Shown here: positions 27,201 through 40,700 of the stretch, piece after piece | Numbering within the stretch: the stretch's first letter is position 1 | How the letters are laid out: the number at the start of each line of letters is the position of its first letter | Assembly: GCA_903813345.2 (NCBI GenBank) | Contig: CAIIXF020000001.1 | Span: 49,803,885-49,867,884 of the forward strand | Reading direction: 5' to 3' | DNA length: 64,000 bases | From: Owenia fusiformis | Lineage: Eukaryota > Annelida > Polychaeta > Sabellida > Oweniidae | Translations under genes and position numbers: made by a program | Notes under the pieces: model-generated | Seen by the model: the letters and a program-made list of their open reading frames with translations, nothing else | Databases searched by the model: none | What the model was told of the DNA's origin: nothing

Positions 27201-30200
27201 AAGTGATGTCATATTTGAAATCTACTTGAAAAAGTACATCAAGAAACATGGTTTAGAAAACTGTTTATCAACTTTGAAAATTCAATTTCTTTTGAAAATG
27301 TGACTTCTAGTTTGGGTTGATTCCCCATAGACCCCATGTTACAAAATCACAAAAAGTGAAATATCTTTTCTTGTATTGGACAAGTAACATTTTCTTATCT
27401 ATTGGATATACAAGGCTGATATGAAAATTGAACCACCAGAACAGATGTAATTTAAGTTTAAGGGAACTTTCTACTATACACACCATGCTATCTGACCAAA
27501 ACGAGCCACCTGGTGGTGAAACTGGTAACTACCTACTCGCATCTGTGTTATTACCCTTATCAGATGAGTTTAAACAAAGGCTATTGAAGTTCTGTAATGT
27601 TATTCATAGTTTAGATTGTTATCTACTTGAAGCTCCGAATCATCATAACATTTTATAACATTTTATTGAATTAAACAAGGGAGTTAAGCTTTCTAGATAA
27701 CCGTTGTAATATTAAGATTAAATTAGGCTATTGAAATAATGTAATGTTACTCATAGTTCAGATCGTTATTGGCTCATGCTGAGGCAAGAGCCATATCTCA
27801 CTTGGGTTTAGTAGTAAGTGATAACGACAATGGACTGAGGTTTAAATGTTCGTTTACTAGTAGAAAACCTGATGGGTTAATATTTATTGATGAAAATGAG
27901 TTAATTCCTCAAGCTAAAGTTTAACCCTTAGGTGTTAGTTTATAATAAAATTGCGTTAGAGAGGGTTTCAAATGACATATACGGATTTTTACAACAACAC
28001 CATGAACATTGTACACTGAATTTCGACATAAATACGAGCGACTTCTTGATTTAGAATTGTGAACAATTTACAGCATTAAAAAAACTCCGAACATTTAACT
28101 ATTTTATTAATATCTTCGGAGAACGAGAATCAAATTGACCCATCTTCACTTTTTGATATGTTTGGATGTTTTCTAAGAGGTCTAGGTACTCAGACCTTCA
28201 CAATTTAAAGATCTTAATCAGTTCAAAATGTTCGGATTTTTTCTACTTTTGCTGTTCGGTAAATTACAACCACGTTAAAAGTAAGCATCCCTATTTATCA
28301 ATACAATTCATTACAACACTGCAAACATCTCCTTCACACGAGCCTTCATTTTTTTAAAATGATCTCTTGTTTACTGTAAGCTTTGCTTCTACATAACATT
28401 GTATAACATCTTGTTGAATTAAACAAGGTAGTTTAGCTTTTTAGATAACCATTGTGATATTAAGATTAAATTAGGCTATTGAAATAATGTAATATTATTC
28501 ATAGCCTAGTTCAGATTGTTATTTACTGTAAGCTTTGATTCTACATAACATTGTATAACATCTTGTTGAATTAAACAAGGTAGTTTAGCTTTTTAGATAA
28601 CCATTGTGATATTAAGATTAAATTAGGCTATTGAAATAATGTAATGTTATTCATAGCCTAGTTCAGATTGTTATTTACTGTAAGCTTTGATTCTACATAA
28701 CATTGTATAACATCTTGTTGAATAAGACCAGGTAGTTTAAATTTTTAGATAACCGTTTTGATATTAAGATTTAATAGACTAGATGCGAGTAGAAATAATC
28801 TTGATTTATGTCGTTAAATATTCAAAATTCAGTCAAAGTGATGTCATATTTGAAATCTACATGTAAAGGTACATCTAGAAGCATGGTTTCGAAAATTATT
28901 TATCAACTTTGAAAATTTAATTATTTTTGAAAATGTGACTTAGTTCAGTTTGATTCCCAATAGACCCCATGTTACAAAATCACAAAAAGTGAAATATCTT
29001 TTATTGTATTGGATAGATAACATTTTCTTTTACTGGACATATTTTAATTTGCATAATTATTAGATACGTGAGGGTTATATGAAAATTGAACCACTGAAAC
29101 AGATGTAATTTAAGTTAAATTGAACTTTCTACTATACGCGCCATGCTATCTGACCCGAGCGAGCCACCTGATGGTGAAACTGGTAACTACCTACTCACAC
29201 CTACTTTATTAGGCTATTGAAATAATGTAATGTTATTCATAGTTCAGATTGTTATTTACTGTAACCTTTGATTCTATTTAACATTGTATAACATCTTGTT
29301 GAATTAAACAAGGTGGTTTAGATTTTTAGATAACCGGTGTGGTATTAAGATTTAATTAGGCTATTGAAATAATGTAATGTTATGTTATTCATAGTTCAGA
29401 TTGTTATTTACTGTAACCTTTGCTTCTACATAACATTGTATAACATCTTGTTGAATTAAACAAGGTGGTTTAGATTTTTAGATAACCGGTGTCGTATTAA
29501 GATTTAATTAGGCTATTGAAATAATGTAATGTTATTCATAACTTAGATTGTTAACTAGTAAGCTTTGATTCTATTTAACATTGTATAACATCTTGTTGAA
29601 TTAAACAAGGTAGTTTAGATTTTTAGATAACCAGTGTGGTATTAAGATTTAATTAGGCTATTGAAATAATGTAATGTTATTCATAACTTAGATTGTTATA
29701 TACAGTAAGCTTTGATTCTACATAACATTGTATAACATCTTGTTGAATTAAACAAGGTAGTTTAGATTTTTAGATAACCGGTGTCGTATTAAGATTTAAT
29801 TAGGCTATTGAAATAATGTAATGTTATTCATAACTTAAATTGTTATTTACTGTAAGCTTTGATTCTACATAACATTGTATAACATCTTGTTGAATTAAAC
29901 AAGGTGGTTTAGATTTTTAGATAACTGGTGTGATATTAAGATTAAATTAAATGCCAAAAGTTACGGAAATTTCCTCATTTTAATTATTCATTAAACCTAA
30001 TTGAATGCAAGTGTATGGAATGTTTCTGTGTATTGTATACATGTACATTGCTTTTCAGATATTCACAATTGATTTTTGTCATTCAAAATATTCAAAATGG
30101 CTGCTACAAAATCGTGACTTTCGGATCCCAGAATTCATATACCTGATTTTAATAAACTAAAAAATACATGATAGATATAGTGGCAGCCCTGTCAAGGCAC

Positions 30201-31703
30201 ATATTTGAACGTTTAGTAGAATAATCTTACCTGGAATTATTATAATGCATGTTTTTTGGAAGAAATTCAACTTTAATTAGCTAAAGAAAGAGTAGTTATG
30301 TTATTCATAGTTTAGATTGTTATTTACTGTAAGCTTTGATTCTACATAACATTGTATAACATCTTGTTGAATTAAACAAGGTAGTTTAGATTTTTAGATT
30401 ACCAGTGTGGTATTAAGATTTAATTAGGCTATTGAAATAATGTAATGTTATTCATAACTTAGATTGTCATACACAGTAAGCTTTGATTCTACATAACATT
30501 GTATAACATCTTGTTGAATTAAACAAGGTAGTTTAGATTTTTAGATAACCAGTGTGGTATTAAGTTTTAATTAGGCTATTGAAATAATGTAATGTTATTC
30601 ATAACTTAAATTGTTATTTACTGTAAGCTTTGATTCTACATAACATTGTATAACATCTTGTTGAATTAAACAAGGTGGTTTAGATTTTTAGATAACTGGT
30701 GTGATATTAAGATTAAATTAGCCAATTAGTTATGTAATGTTACTCAGTATTCATAGAAGTTATGTAATATTATTCATAGATTGCCATACTCATTTGATAA
30801 ATATAAATCAAATTCACCCGTATCAGATGAATTTAAAACTAGGCTATTGAAGTTCTGCAATGTTATTCATAGTTTAGATATTTATCTACAGTAAGCTTTG
30901 ATTCATCATAACATTTAGTAACAGTTGTAGTTCAGATTTTTAGATTCCAGTTAATCAAAGCAACTTAGATTTTTTCTATGAATTAATGTTTTATTTAGAG
31001 AATGAACTGTAAGACTGGTTTAAATAAAAACTGTTAAAAGGTAGAATTTCTTTTACGTGATTTATAGATGGCAGTAGTACTCTTAACTGTTATCTTGCAA
31101 TAACAACAGTATTGGCAGTGTAATCAATCAAACTGGCTGTTCTGTCAATGAACATTCTCCCCAGTTCTTTTATAGAGTGCTGATTTATTATATATTTTGA
31201 AAGTATCATTACTTCCATCACAAAATATATAATTATTTACACAAACTTAAATAGAATACAATGAAACACACCATTTTTGGAACATTTTAATTTTTTGTTA
31301 TATATACATACATTTTATAGTACGTGTGGCTGTACAATTGATGGAACAGCTAAATCGTTAACGGCAATACACTGCAGTAGAAATACAACTGACACAAGTT
31401 TCCAATTTACTTAGGCATATAATTTAAAATATTAGAATTTTTTTTTCAAAATTATTAATTTTTGAAAATTGTCATATTTCTATTAGCGTATTAATGAATC
31501 ACATATTAAATAAATTTATATATTAATTCTTCATTAAACGCTATGAGTATGCCTGTGTTACGTTTATATGATGAATTGGCCATGTTTAACGGGGAAATAT
31601 AGAGAAATACCCGACACCATATGCCATTAAGTCTATTTTAGGGCCATATATATATTTTCAGTATAATTCACTATAAATGTACTTGCTTCGGCAGTACATA
31701 TAT

Positions 31704-31735
<32 letters not shown>

Positions 31736-34700
31736 GGCCCCTGCGCAAGGATGACACGCAAATTCGTGAAGCGTTCCATATTTTTAAAATTTTGATGTCC
31801 ATGGTTTCTATAAAAAAACATTTTCTCATGTTAAAAATGATAGAAATCTCTAAAACAGCAATAACCTTGCTGTTTCAACAAATTTCTATTTAATATCATT
31901 ATACTTATCATTAATATTATCATTATTATTGATAAATTATCATAATTAAATATGCCTGCCAAAAGTTACGGAAATTTCCTCATTTTAATTATTCATTAAA
32001 CCTAATTGAATGCAAGTGTATGGAATGTTTCTGTGTATTGCATACATGTACATTGCTTTTCAGATATTCACAATTGATTTTTGTCATTCAAAATATTCAA
32101 AATGGCTGCTACAAAATCGTGACTTTCGGATCCCAGAATTCATATACCTGATTTTAATAAACTAAAAAATACATGATAGATATAGTGGCAGCCCTGTCAA
32201 GGCACATATTTGAACGTTTAGTAGAATAATCTTACCTGGAATTATTATAATGCATGTTTTGTGGAAGAAATTCAACTTTAATTAGCTAAAGAAAGAGTAG
32301 TAATGTTATTCATAGTTTAGATTGTTATCTATTGTAAGCTTTGATTCTACATAACATTGTATAACAATTTGTTGAATTAGACCAGGTAGTTTAGATTTTT
32401 AGATAACCAGTGTGGTATTAAGATTTAATTAGGCTACTGAAATAATCTAATGGTATTCATTAAGTTCAGATTGTTATCTACAGTAAGTATAAGCTTTGAT
32501 TCTACATAACATTGTATAACAACTTGTTGAATAAATCCAGGTAGTTTAGATTTTTAGATAACCAGTGTGGTATTAAGATTAAATTATGCTATTGAAGTAA
32601 TGTAATGTTATCATTAGGTTCAGATTGCTATCCACAGTAAGCTTTGATTCATCATAACATTGTACAACAACTTGTTGAATAAATCCAGGTAGTTTAGATT
32701 TTTAGATAACCAGTGTGGTATTAAGATTAAATTATGCTATTGAAGTAATGTAATGTTATCATTAGGTTCAGATTGCTATCCACAGTAAGCTTTGATTCAT
32801 CATAACATTGTACAACAACTTGTTGAATAAAACCAGGTAGTTTAGATTTTTAGATAACTGCTGTGATATTAAGATTTAATTAGGCTACATGTATTGAAAT
32901 TACTAATGGTATTCATTAAGTTCAGATTGTTATCTACAGTAAGCTTTGATTCATCATAACATTGTATAACAACTTGTTGAATAAAACTAGGTAGTTTAGA
33001 TATTTAGATAACTGTTTTAAATTATGCTATTGCAGTAATGTTATATTATTCAGCAATAGACTATTTACGTCATATTTGGAATCTACATGTAAAATTACAT
33101 CTTGAAATGTGGTTTTGAAAAGAGTTTATTAACTTAGAAAATTTAATTTTCTTTGAAAATGTGACTTCTAGGTCGGGGAGATTCCCCATAGACCCCATGT
33201 TGTAAAATCACAAAAAGAGAAATATCTTTTCTTGTGTTGGGTACATAACATTTTCCTTTACTGGACATATTTTAATTTGTATAACTATCAGATACATAAG
33301 GGTAATATGAAAAGTGAATCACTAAAACTGATGAATATTCAAATTTAGGGGAACTTTGTAATACCCTGCCATGTTATTTCCCCCGAATCAGCCAACTGGT
33401 GGCGAAACTGGTAACTATCTACTCACATTTGGGTAATTAACATCTTATTAGATCTGAGATATAAATAACTCAGCATGCGTGAACTTTATAAGACTTTTAA
33501 AGTTCAATAATGTTGTTCAGAGATTAAATCTACAGTTACTGTAAGCTTTGATTCTCCATAGCATTGAGTAATGACCTGTTCACTGGTCAGTATGAAGTGA
33601 AGGTTTCAGCTGAAACCTTCGCTTTATACTGACCAGTGCTGTTGAATAAACAAGTTAGTTTAGATTTGTAGTTTATATTGTTATCTACAGCAAGCTTTGA
33701 TTAACCATTGCATAAAATTGTATAAGTATACTGTAGTTTATTTTTTTCCATTAAGGATTTGTTTCAGTTGAAGTATTTCCATCATTGATATCATCTACAA
33801 AAGTTTGCTTTGATTCATTGTAATACCTAAATACTAACTGTAATTCCTATTTCTATTTGTCATGAATAAATGTTTGTTTCAGTATCAGTTATTTCATTGA
33901 AAACATCCTTTTAATAATATTTTCCTTTTCTGACACCAATAAATAAACAAGTTGGGCCTTTTATGAAATCCCTTTAAACATATTTTAAAGATGGCAGTAT
34001 TACTTTTAACAGCTGTGTTTAAAGTGTTAAGATAACAGTAATCGATCAATATGGCTATTACAGTTAGAGAACACCCTCCCTTAGTACTGTGAATTTATAA
34101 AATGTTTTTAGCATCTGTGTTTATTATTCTGTGATTTATCACACATTTTTATTAATTTTTATAAGGAACTTGTAGATGAAAATCATCAATGTGGCCAGAA
34201 CATTATTTTTTATAGAGCTTTATGACATTTCTTACACATTGTTTTATAGTTATGTTCAATTGGTGTAACAGCTAAGCTATTTATAAGCAGAGCACGTTAA
34301 CATAGGAAATAGAAATAGTACTGATTTGAATTAATATTTCTGTACTATATTTAAAAAATTAAACATTACAAGCTCCATCTAAAAATATTAAATCTTTTAA
34401 AAGTATCATCATCAAATATTTAAAAATTGTCTCTAAATTCATTTAAAATGATATTATCATTAATGCACTAGAGCCACGAATTATTTTTGGTAATGGATAT
34501 GAAACAAACAAAATTTTATAATGTTTGAGTTAGTAGTTTTACACAGATGTGACCTGACATAAGCATACTTACCTGGCACAGGGGATACCTTGATCATCTA
34601 GGAGGTTCCCCCAGTGTGAGGCCTGTCCATTGCACTTCGGGCGGGCTGACCGCTGCGATAACCCCAAATGTGGGTTACTCGGGTGCGTAATTTCTGATAG

Positions 34701-37700
34701 TGGGGGACTGCGTTCGCGCTTTCCCCTGATAAACTAATGTTAGTTTCCCCTCTCTCTCCCTGAACATAATCTTTGGTCCACCCCCTTGCATTTGATGAGT
34801 GAGGAGCACCCTCAATTTTAAGCTCAACAACATTCTTCTGACAATATATTAAGTAAGGTGAATATGGAAAAATTGATATACATGCATATTAAAAACATGC
34901 AACTATTCATTTAACAAAATATTGAGCCAGACCATTTTGCCACACCATGAAGGCCAAAGGCCACTAAATAGAATTTGCCATTGTTATCACCTCATTGAGA
35001 TTATTTTGTGGAGTTAACATGAGTATCTGATGAAAATAAAGGCAACTCAGCATGTCTAAATATTAATTAGGCTATTAAGTTCTGTAATGTTATTCATATT
35101 TTAGTTTCTAATGTCTACAGTATGCTGTGATTCAAACAAGATAGTTTAGATTTTTAGATCAAAGTTGGTGTGATAAGAAGATCTAATTAGGCTGTTTAAG
35201 TAATGTCATGTTTGTTTTAGTTCAAATTGTTATTTACAATAAGCTTTGATTCAGCATACCATTGCTTAACATCTGCAGTTCATGTTTCATTAATAAAGAT
35301 TATCAGTGCTCATTTTAGTTTAGTTGTTTTACTTTGTAAATCAATTTTTTTTATTTGGACAGCAGTAAAAAAACAAGAGTGGGCATTTTATGGAATACTT
35401 TTAGCTTTATTTAAAAGATGGCAGTTGTACATTTGCCAGAAGTGTTATATGTTAAAATAAGAACAGTCAAAATGGCCATTACATTCAGAAAACATCCCCA
35501 CTTTCATGAATTTTATAAATGGTTTCTAAAGTGAAAGGTCTTAGTTACTTTACGTTACATGTCACAAATACATGTATTTAATATTCATAAAGAAGGTATG
35601 TTAGTAATTATTATTAATGCTAGCCTATTTTTCAGTTGGGTTTAGTGACATTTACTACACATTATTTAATATATATTCATGGTCAATTGATTGAACAGCT
35701 GAACATCTTATTGAGTCCTTTACTCAAACAAATTCATATATTTTATTTTATTTGAAATATAAAACCACATCAACTCCATCTTAATGTATTTAATCTTTTA
35801 CAAATCATATTATTGAATTTTCTTAAAATAATCTCCGAATTCATTATTGATGATTCTTTCATCAATTCCCTACAGCCATCAATAAACTTCTATAATGGAT
35901 ATTAAAGTAAAACAATGATATGATGTTTGAGTTAGTACTGTACCACAGATGTGACCTGACTTAAGCATACTTACCTGGCACAGGGGATACCTTGATCATC
36001 TAGGAGGTTCCCCCAGTGTGAGGCCTGTCCATTGCACTTCGGGCGGGCTGACCGCTGCGATAACCCCAAATGTGGGTTACTCGGGTGCGTAATTTCTGAT
36101 AGTGGGGGACTGCGTTCGCGCTTTCCCCTGATAAACAAATGTTAAATTCCCCTCTCTCTCCCTGAACATAATCTTGGGTCCACCCCCTTGATGAGTGAGG
36201 AGCATCCTCAATTTTAAGCCCAACAACATTCTTCTGACAATATATTTAGTAAGATGAATATGGAAAAATTGATGTACATGTATATAAAAAACATGCAACT
36301 TTTCATTTGACAAAATATTGAGCCAGACCATTTTGCCACACCATGGAGGCCACGGGCCACTTATTAGAATTTGCCATTGTAATCACCTCATTGAGATTAT
36401 TTTGTGGAGTTAACATGAGTATCTGATGAAAATGAAGGCAACTCAGCATGTCTAAATATTAATAAGGCTATTTAAATTCTGTAATGTTATTCATATTTTA
36501 GTTTCTAATGTCTACAGTATGCTGTGATTCAAACAAGATAGTTTAGATTTTTAGATCATAGTTGGTGTGATAAGAAGATCTAATTAGGCTGTTTAGGTAA
36601 TGTCATGTATGTTTTAGTTCAAATTGTTATTTACAATAAGCTTTGATTCAGCATACCATTGCTTAACATCTGCAGTTCATGTTCCATTAATAAAGATTTT
36701 CAGTGCTCATTTTAGTTGAGTTGTTTTAGTTTGTAAATCTTTTTTTATTTGAACAGCAGTAGATAAACAAGAGTGGGCATTTTATGGAATACTTTTGTAC
36801 ATTTGCCAGAAGTGTTATATGTTAAAATAACAGTAATCAGTCAAAATGGCCATTACATTCAGAGAACATCCCCACTTTCCTGAATTTTATAAATGGTTTC
36901 TAAAGTGAAAGGTCTTAGTTACTCTAGGTTGAAATATAAAACCACATCAACTCCATCTTAATGTGTTTAATCTTTTACAAATCATATCATTGAATTTTCT
37001 TAAAATTATCTCCGAATTCATTATTGATGATTCTTTCATCAATTCCCTACAGCCATCTATAAACTTCTATAATGGATATTAAAGTAAAACAATGATATGA
37101 TGTTTGAGTTAGTACTGTACCACAGATGTGACCTGACATAAGCATACTTACCTGGCACAGGGGATACCTTGATCATCTAGGAGGTTCCCCCAGTGTGAGG
37201 CCTGTCCATTGCACTTCGGGCGGGCTGACCGCTGCGATAACCCCAAATGTGGGTTACTCGGGTGCGTAATTTCTGATAGTGGGGGACTGCGTTCGCGCTT
37301 TCCCCTGATAAACTAATGTTAGTTTCCCCTCTCTCTCCCTGAACATAATCTTTGGTCCACCCCCTTGCATTTGATGAGTGAGGAGCACCCTCAATTTTAA
37401 GCTCAACAACATTCTTCTGACAATATATTAAGTAAGGTGAATATGGAAAAATTGATATACATGCATATTAAAAACATGCAACTATTCATTTAACAAAATA
37501 TTGAGCCAGACCATTTTGCCACACCATGAAGGCGAAAGGCCACTAAATAGAATTTGCCATTGTTATCACCTCATTGAGATTATTTTGTGGAGTTAACATG
37601 AGTATCTGATGAAAATAAAGGCAACTCAGCATGTCTAAATATTGATTAGGCTATTAAGTTCTGTAATGTTATTCATATTTTAGTTTCTAATGTCTGCAGT

Positions 37701-40700
37701 ATGCTGTGATTCAAACAAGATAGTTTAGATTTTTAGATCAAAGTTGGTGTGATAAGAAGATCTAATTAGGCTGTTTAAGTAATGTCATGTTTGTTTTAAG
37801 CTTTGATTCAGCATACCATTGCTTAACATCTGCAGTTCATGTTTCATTAATAAAGATTATCAGTGCTCATTTTAGTTGAGTTGTTTTACTTTGTAAATCA
37901 ATTTTTTTTATTTGGACAGCAGTAAAAAAACAAGAGTGGGCATTTTATGGAATACTTTTAGCTTTATTTAAAAGATGGCAGTTGTACATTTGCCAGAAGT
38001 GTTATATGTTAAAATAAGAACAGTCAAAATGGCCATTACATTCAGAAAACATCCCCACTTTCATGAATTTTATAAATGGTTTCTAAAGTGAAAGGTCTTA
38101 GTTACTTTACGTTACATGTCACAAATACATGTATTTAATATTCATAAAGAAGGTATGTTAGCAGTGGCGGATCCAGGAACCAACAAGGGGGGGAGCCCAA
38201 ATTGTCGATCATAGAAAAAAACTTCCGCGCAAGCGCGGAAAAAAATTTTGGGCCCCTAAAACCGAAAAGTGGGCCCAAATTTTGAAAATTTGAGGCCCAT
38301 TTTCTTCAAAATTTGGCCTGAAATTAAAAAATAAGGCCTTATAAGGCCTAGTAATGACCAAAAAGGCCCACTTTTTGGTGCCTGAAGGCCTTTTTGGCCC
38401 AAAATTTTTTGGGCCCAATTTTTGTTTTTTCTGGGCCCAACCTAGGGGGGGGGGGGCCCTGGCCCCATGGGCCCCCCCCCCCGGATCCGCCATAGGTTAG
38501 TAATTATTAGACTCCAGATTGAAAATCTGGAGTCTATTGTTTTTGCCTGTTTTCTTTATTATTAGACTCCAGATTGAAAATCTGGAGTCTATTGTTTTTG
38601 CCTGTTTTCTTTATTATTAGACTCCAGATGAAAATCTGGAGTCTATTGCTTTTGCCAGTTTTCTTTATTATTATTATTAGACTCCAGATGAAAATCTGGA
38701 GTCTATTGCTTTTGCCAGTTTTCTTATTATTATTCTTTCTTTCTTTCCGTACACGTTTTCTCAGCAACTAGAAGAGCTTACTTTAACCTACTTACATGGC
38801 TAACATAGCCCATCGACCTAGTTTCTGGGAAATTAGGTCAACTTTTTATCTAGGTCAAAGGTTAAGAACTAGGTCAAATCTTACATTTTTAACATTCTGT
38901 CAATTATCTTCGTCATTATTTATCGAAACACCTGGATGTACATCTCATTGTGTAGCTTAGAAAAAAACAAATCGAGAGTGTGCCATCCGTTTTTTGATTA
39001 CTCTTACCTATTTTGAGATATGGCGTCCGGAATGTAGGTCAAACTATAAAGTTAAGCAAATTTATTAAATGAGCTATGAAATAAGTGTAGAATTTTCCCA
39101 GAAATCTGAATCTGCAAACCAAATTCCGATCCGACTTCCGGTTCGGAAGTTATGGCGTTTTGAAAACTCAAAAATCGCTAAATTTGGTGCCCATGTTAAG
39201 TCAATGGGAAAAAAGATTTTTTTGAAGTGAAAAATACGGAATATAGACTGAGTTCAGCTTCACATTATCAAAGCCTTCAAAAGAAGGGGACCTCAAAAGC
39301 CATCTAGCTTCAAAATTTGGACACCAAAATGCCTAGGTCAAAATCTAGGTCAAATTCATTGGTTTTCCTTATTTTTTCGATTCTGACACTACACTTTAAT
39401 TATATTCTTCGAAATTGTGTATACATGTAACCAAGAGTGTGCTAATAGCGTTAGCCTTTTGCCGTCAGAAAGTATTTTGACCCACTTTTGAGATATGGTG
39501 TCCGAAAAGTAGGTCAAAATAAAAAGTTCTCCAATTTTAACGTTTGAGTTATAAATTGAGAGTAGAATTTTCTCAGAAATCCGAATCTGCAAACCAATTT
39601 TCGATCCGACTTCCGGTTCCGAAGTTATGGCGTGTCCAAAAAGTAGGTCAAAATGAAAATTCGCCAAATTTAACGTATGAGTTATGAATTAGGGGTAGAA
39701 TTTTGTCAGGAATCCGAATCTTTAAATCAAATTTAGATCCGACTTCCCGTTTGAAAGTTATGGCGTTTTGAAATTTCGAGAAAAATCGATCTGGTGTTAT
39801 CCTGATAGAAAGTCAAGGAAAAAAGATTTTTTTGAAGTGTAAAATACGAGATATAGATTGAGTACAGCTTAAGATAATAAATTCCTATAAAAGAAGGGGA
39901 CCTCAAGAGCTACCTAGTTTCAATATTTGGACAACAAAATGCCTAGGTCAAAATCTAGGTCAAATTCATAGTTTTTCCTTATTTTTGCGATTCTGGCACT
40001 ACACTTTTAGGATTTGCTTCAAATTTTGTATACAGGTAGCAAAGAGTGTGCTAATAGTGTTAGCCTTTTGCCGTCAGAGAGTATTTTGACCCACTTTTGA
40101 GATATGGTGTCCGAAAAGTAGGTCGAAATAAAAAATTCTCCAAATTTAACATATGAGTTATGAATTAAGAGTAGAATTTTCTCAGGAGTCCGAATCTGCA
40201 AACTAATTTTCGATCCGACTTCCGGTTCCAAAGTTATGGCGTGTCCGAAAAGTAGGTCAAAATAAAATTCGCCAAATTTAACGTATGAGTTATGAATTAG
40301 GGGTAGAATTTTGTCAGGAATCCGAATCTTTAAATCAAATTTTGATTCGACTTCCGGTTCGGAAGTTATGGCGTTTTGAAATTTCGGAAATTCGATCTGA
40401 TGGTATCCTGATAGAAAGTCAAGGAAAAAAGATTTTTTTTGAAGTGTAAAATACGAGATTGAGTAAAGCTTAAGATAATAAATTCCTATAAAAGAAGGGG
40501 ACCTCAAGAGCTACCTAGTTTCAATATTTGGACACCAAAATGCCTAGGTCAAAATCTAGGTCAAATTCATAGTATTTCCTTATTTTTGCGATTCTGGCAC
40601 TACACTTTTAGGATTTGCTTCAAAATTTTGTATACAGGTAGCAAAGAGTGTGCTAATAGTGAGAGCCTTTTGCCGTCAGAAAGTATTTTGACCCACTTTT

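Larger units (their letters stand above)
28376..33055 (+). repeat. Field of ~145-152 bp tandem repeats around the U6 gene
   Basis: At least a dozen units share AGGCTATTGAAATAATGTAA, CATAACATTGTATAACATC and TAGTTTAGATTTTTAGATAA; successive starts such as 29356, 29508, 29653 and 29800 give a period of 145-152 bp. The field is broken by MITE copy 3 (28781), two copies of a 350 bp segment and the U6 region. Related single units also lie between the U1 genes, which suggests the repeat and the snRNA genes spread together. Confidence 0.85.
33644..38161 (+). repeat. U1 snRNA gene tandem units 1-3
   Basis: Three units of about 1.2-1.4 kb each contain a U1 gene, a conserved downstream block (CTCTCTCTCCCTGAA, CACACCATG, GATGAAAATAAAGGCAACTC), one relic of the ~150 bp repeat and a conserved upstream block. 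Units 1 and 3 are almost identical for over 1 kb, apart from a 22 bp deletion in unit 3, so copying is recent or gene conversion is active. No protein-coding ORF is supported. Confidence 0.88.

Noticed and set aside
38162-38495. GC-rich 38.2-38.5 kb block as a 94-codon gene
   Set aside because: The minus-strand ORF there is low-complexity translation of GGGCCC-rich transposon sequence between clear TIRs.
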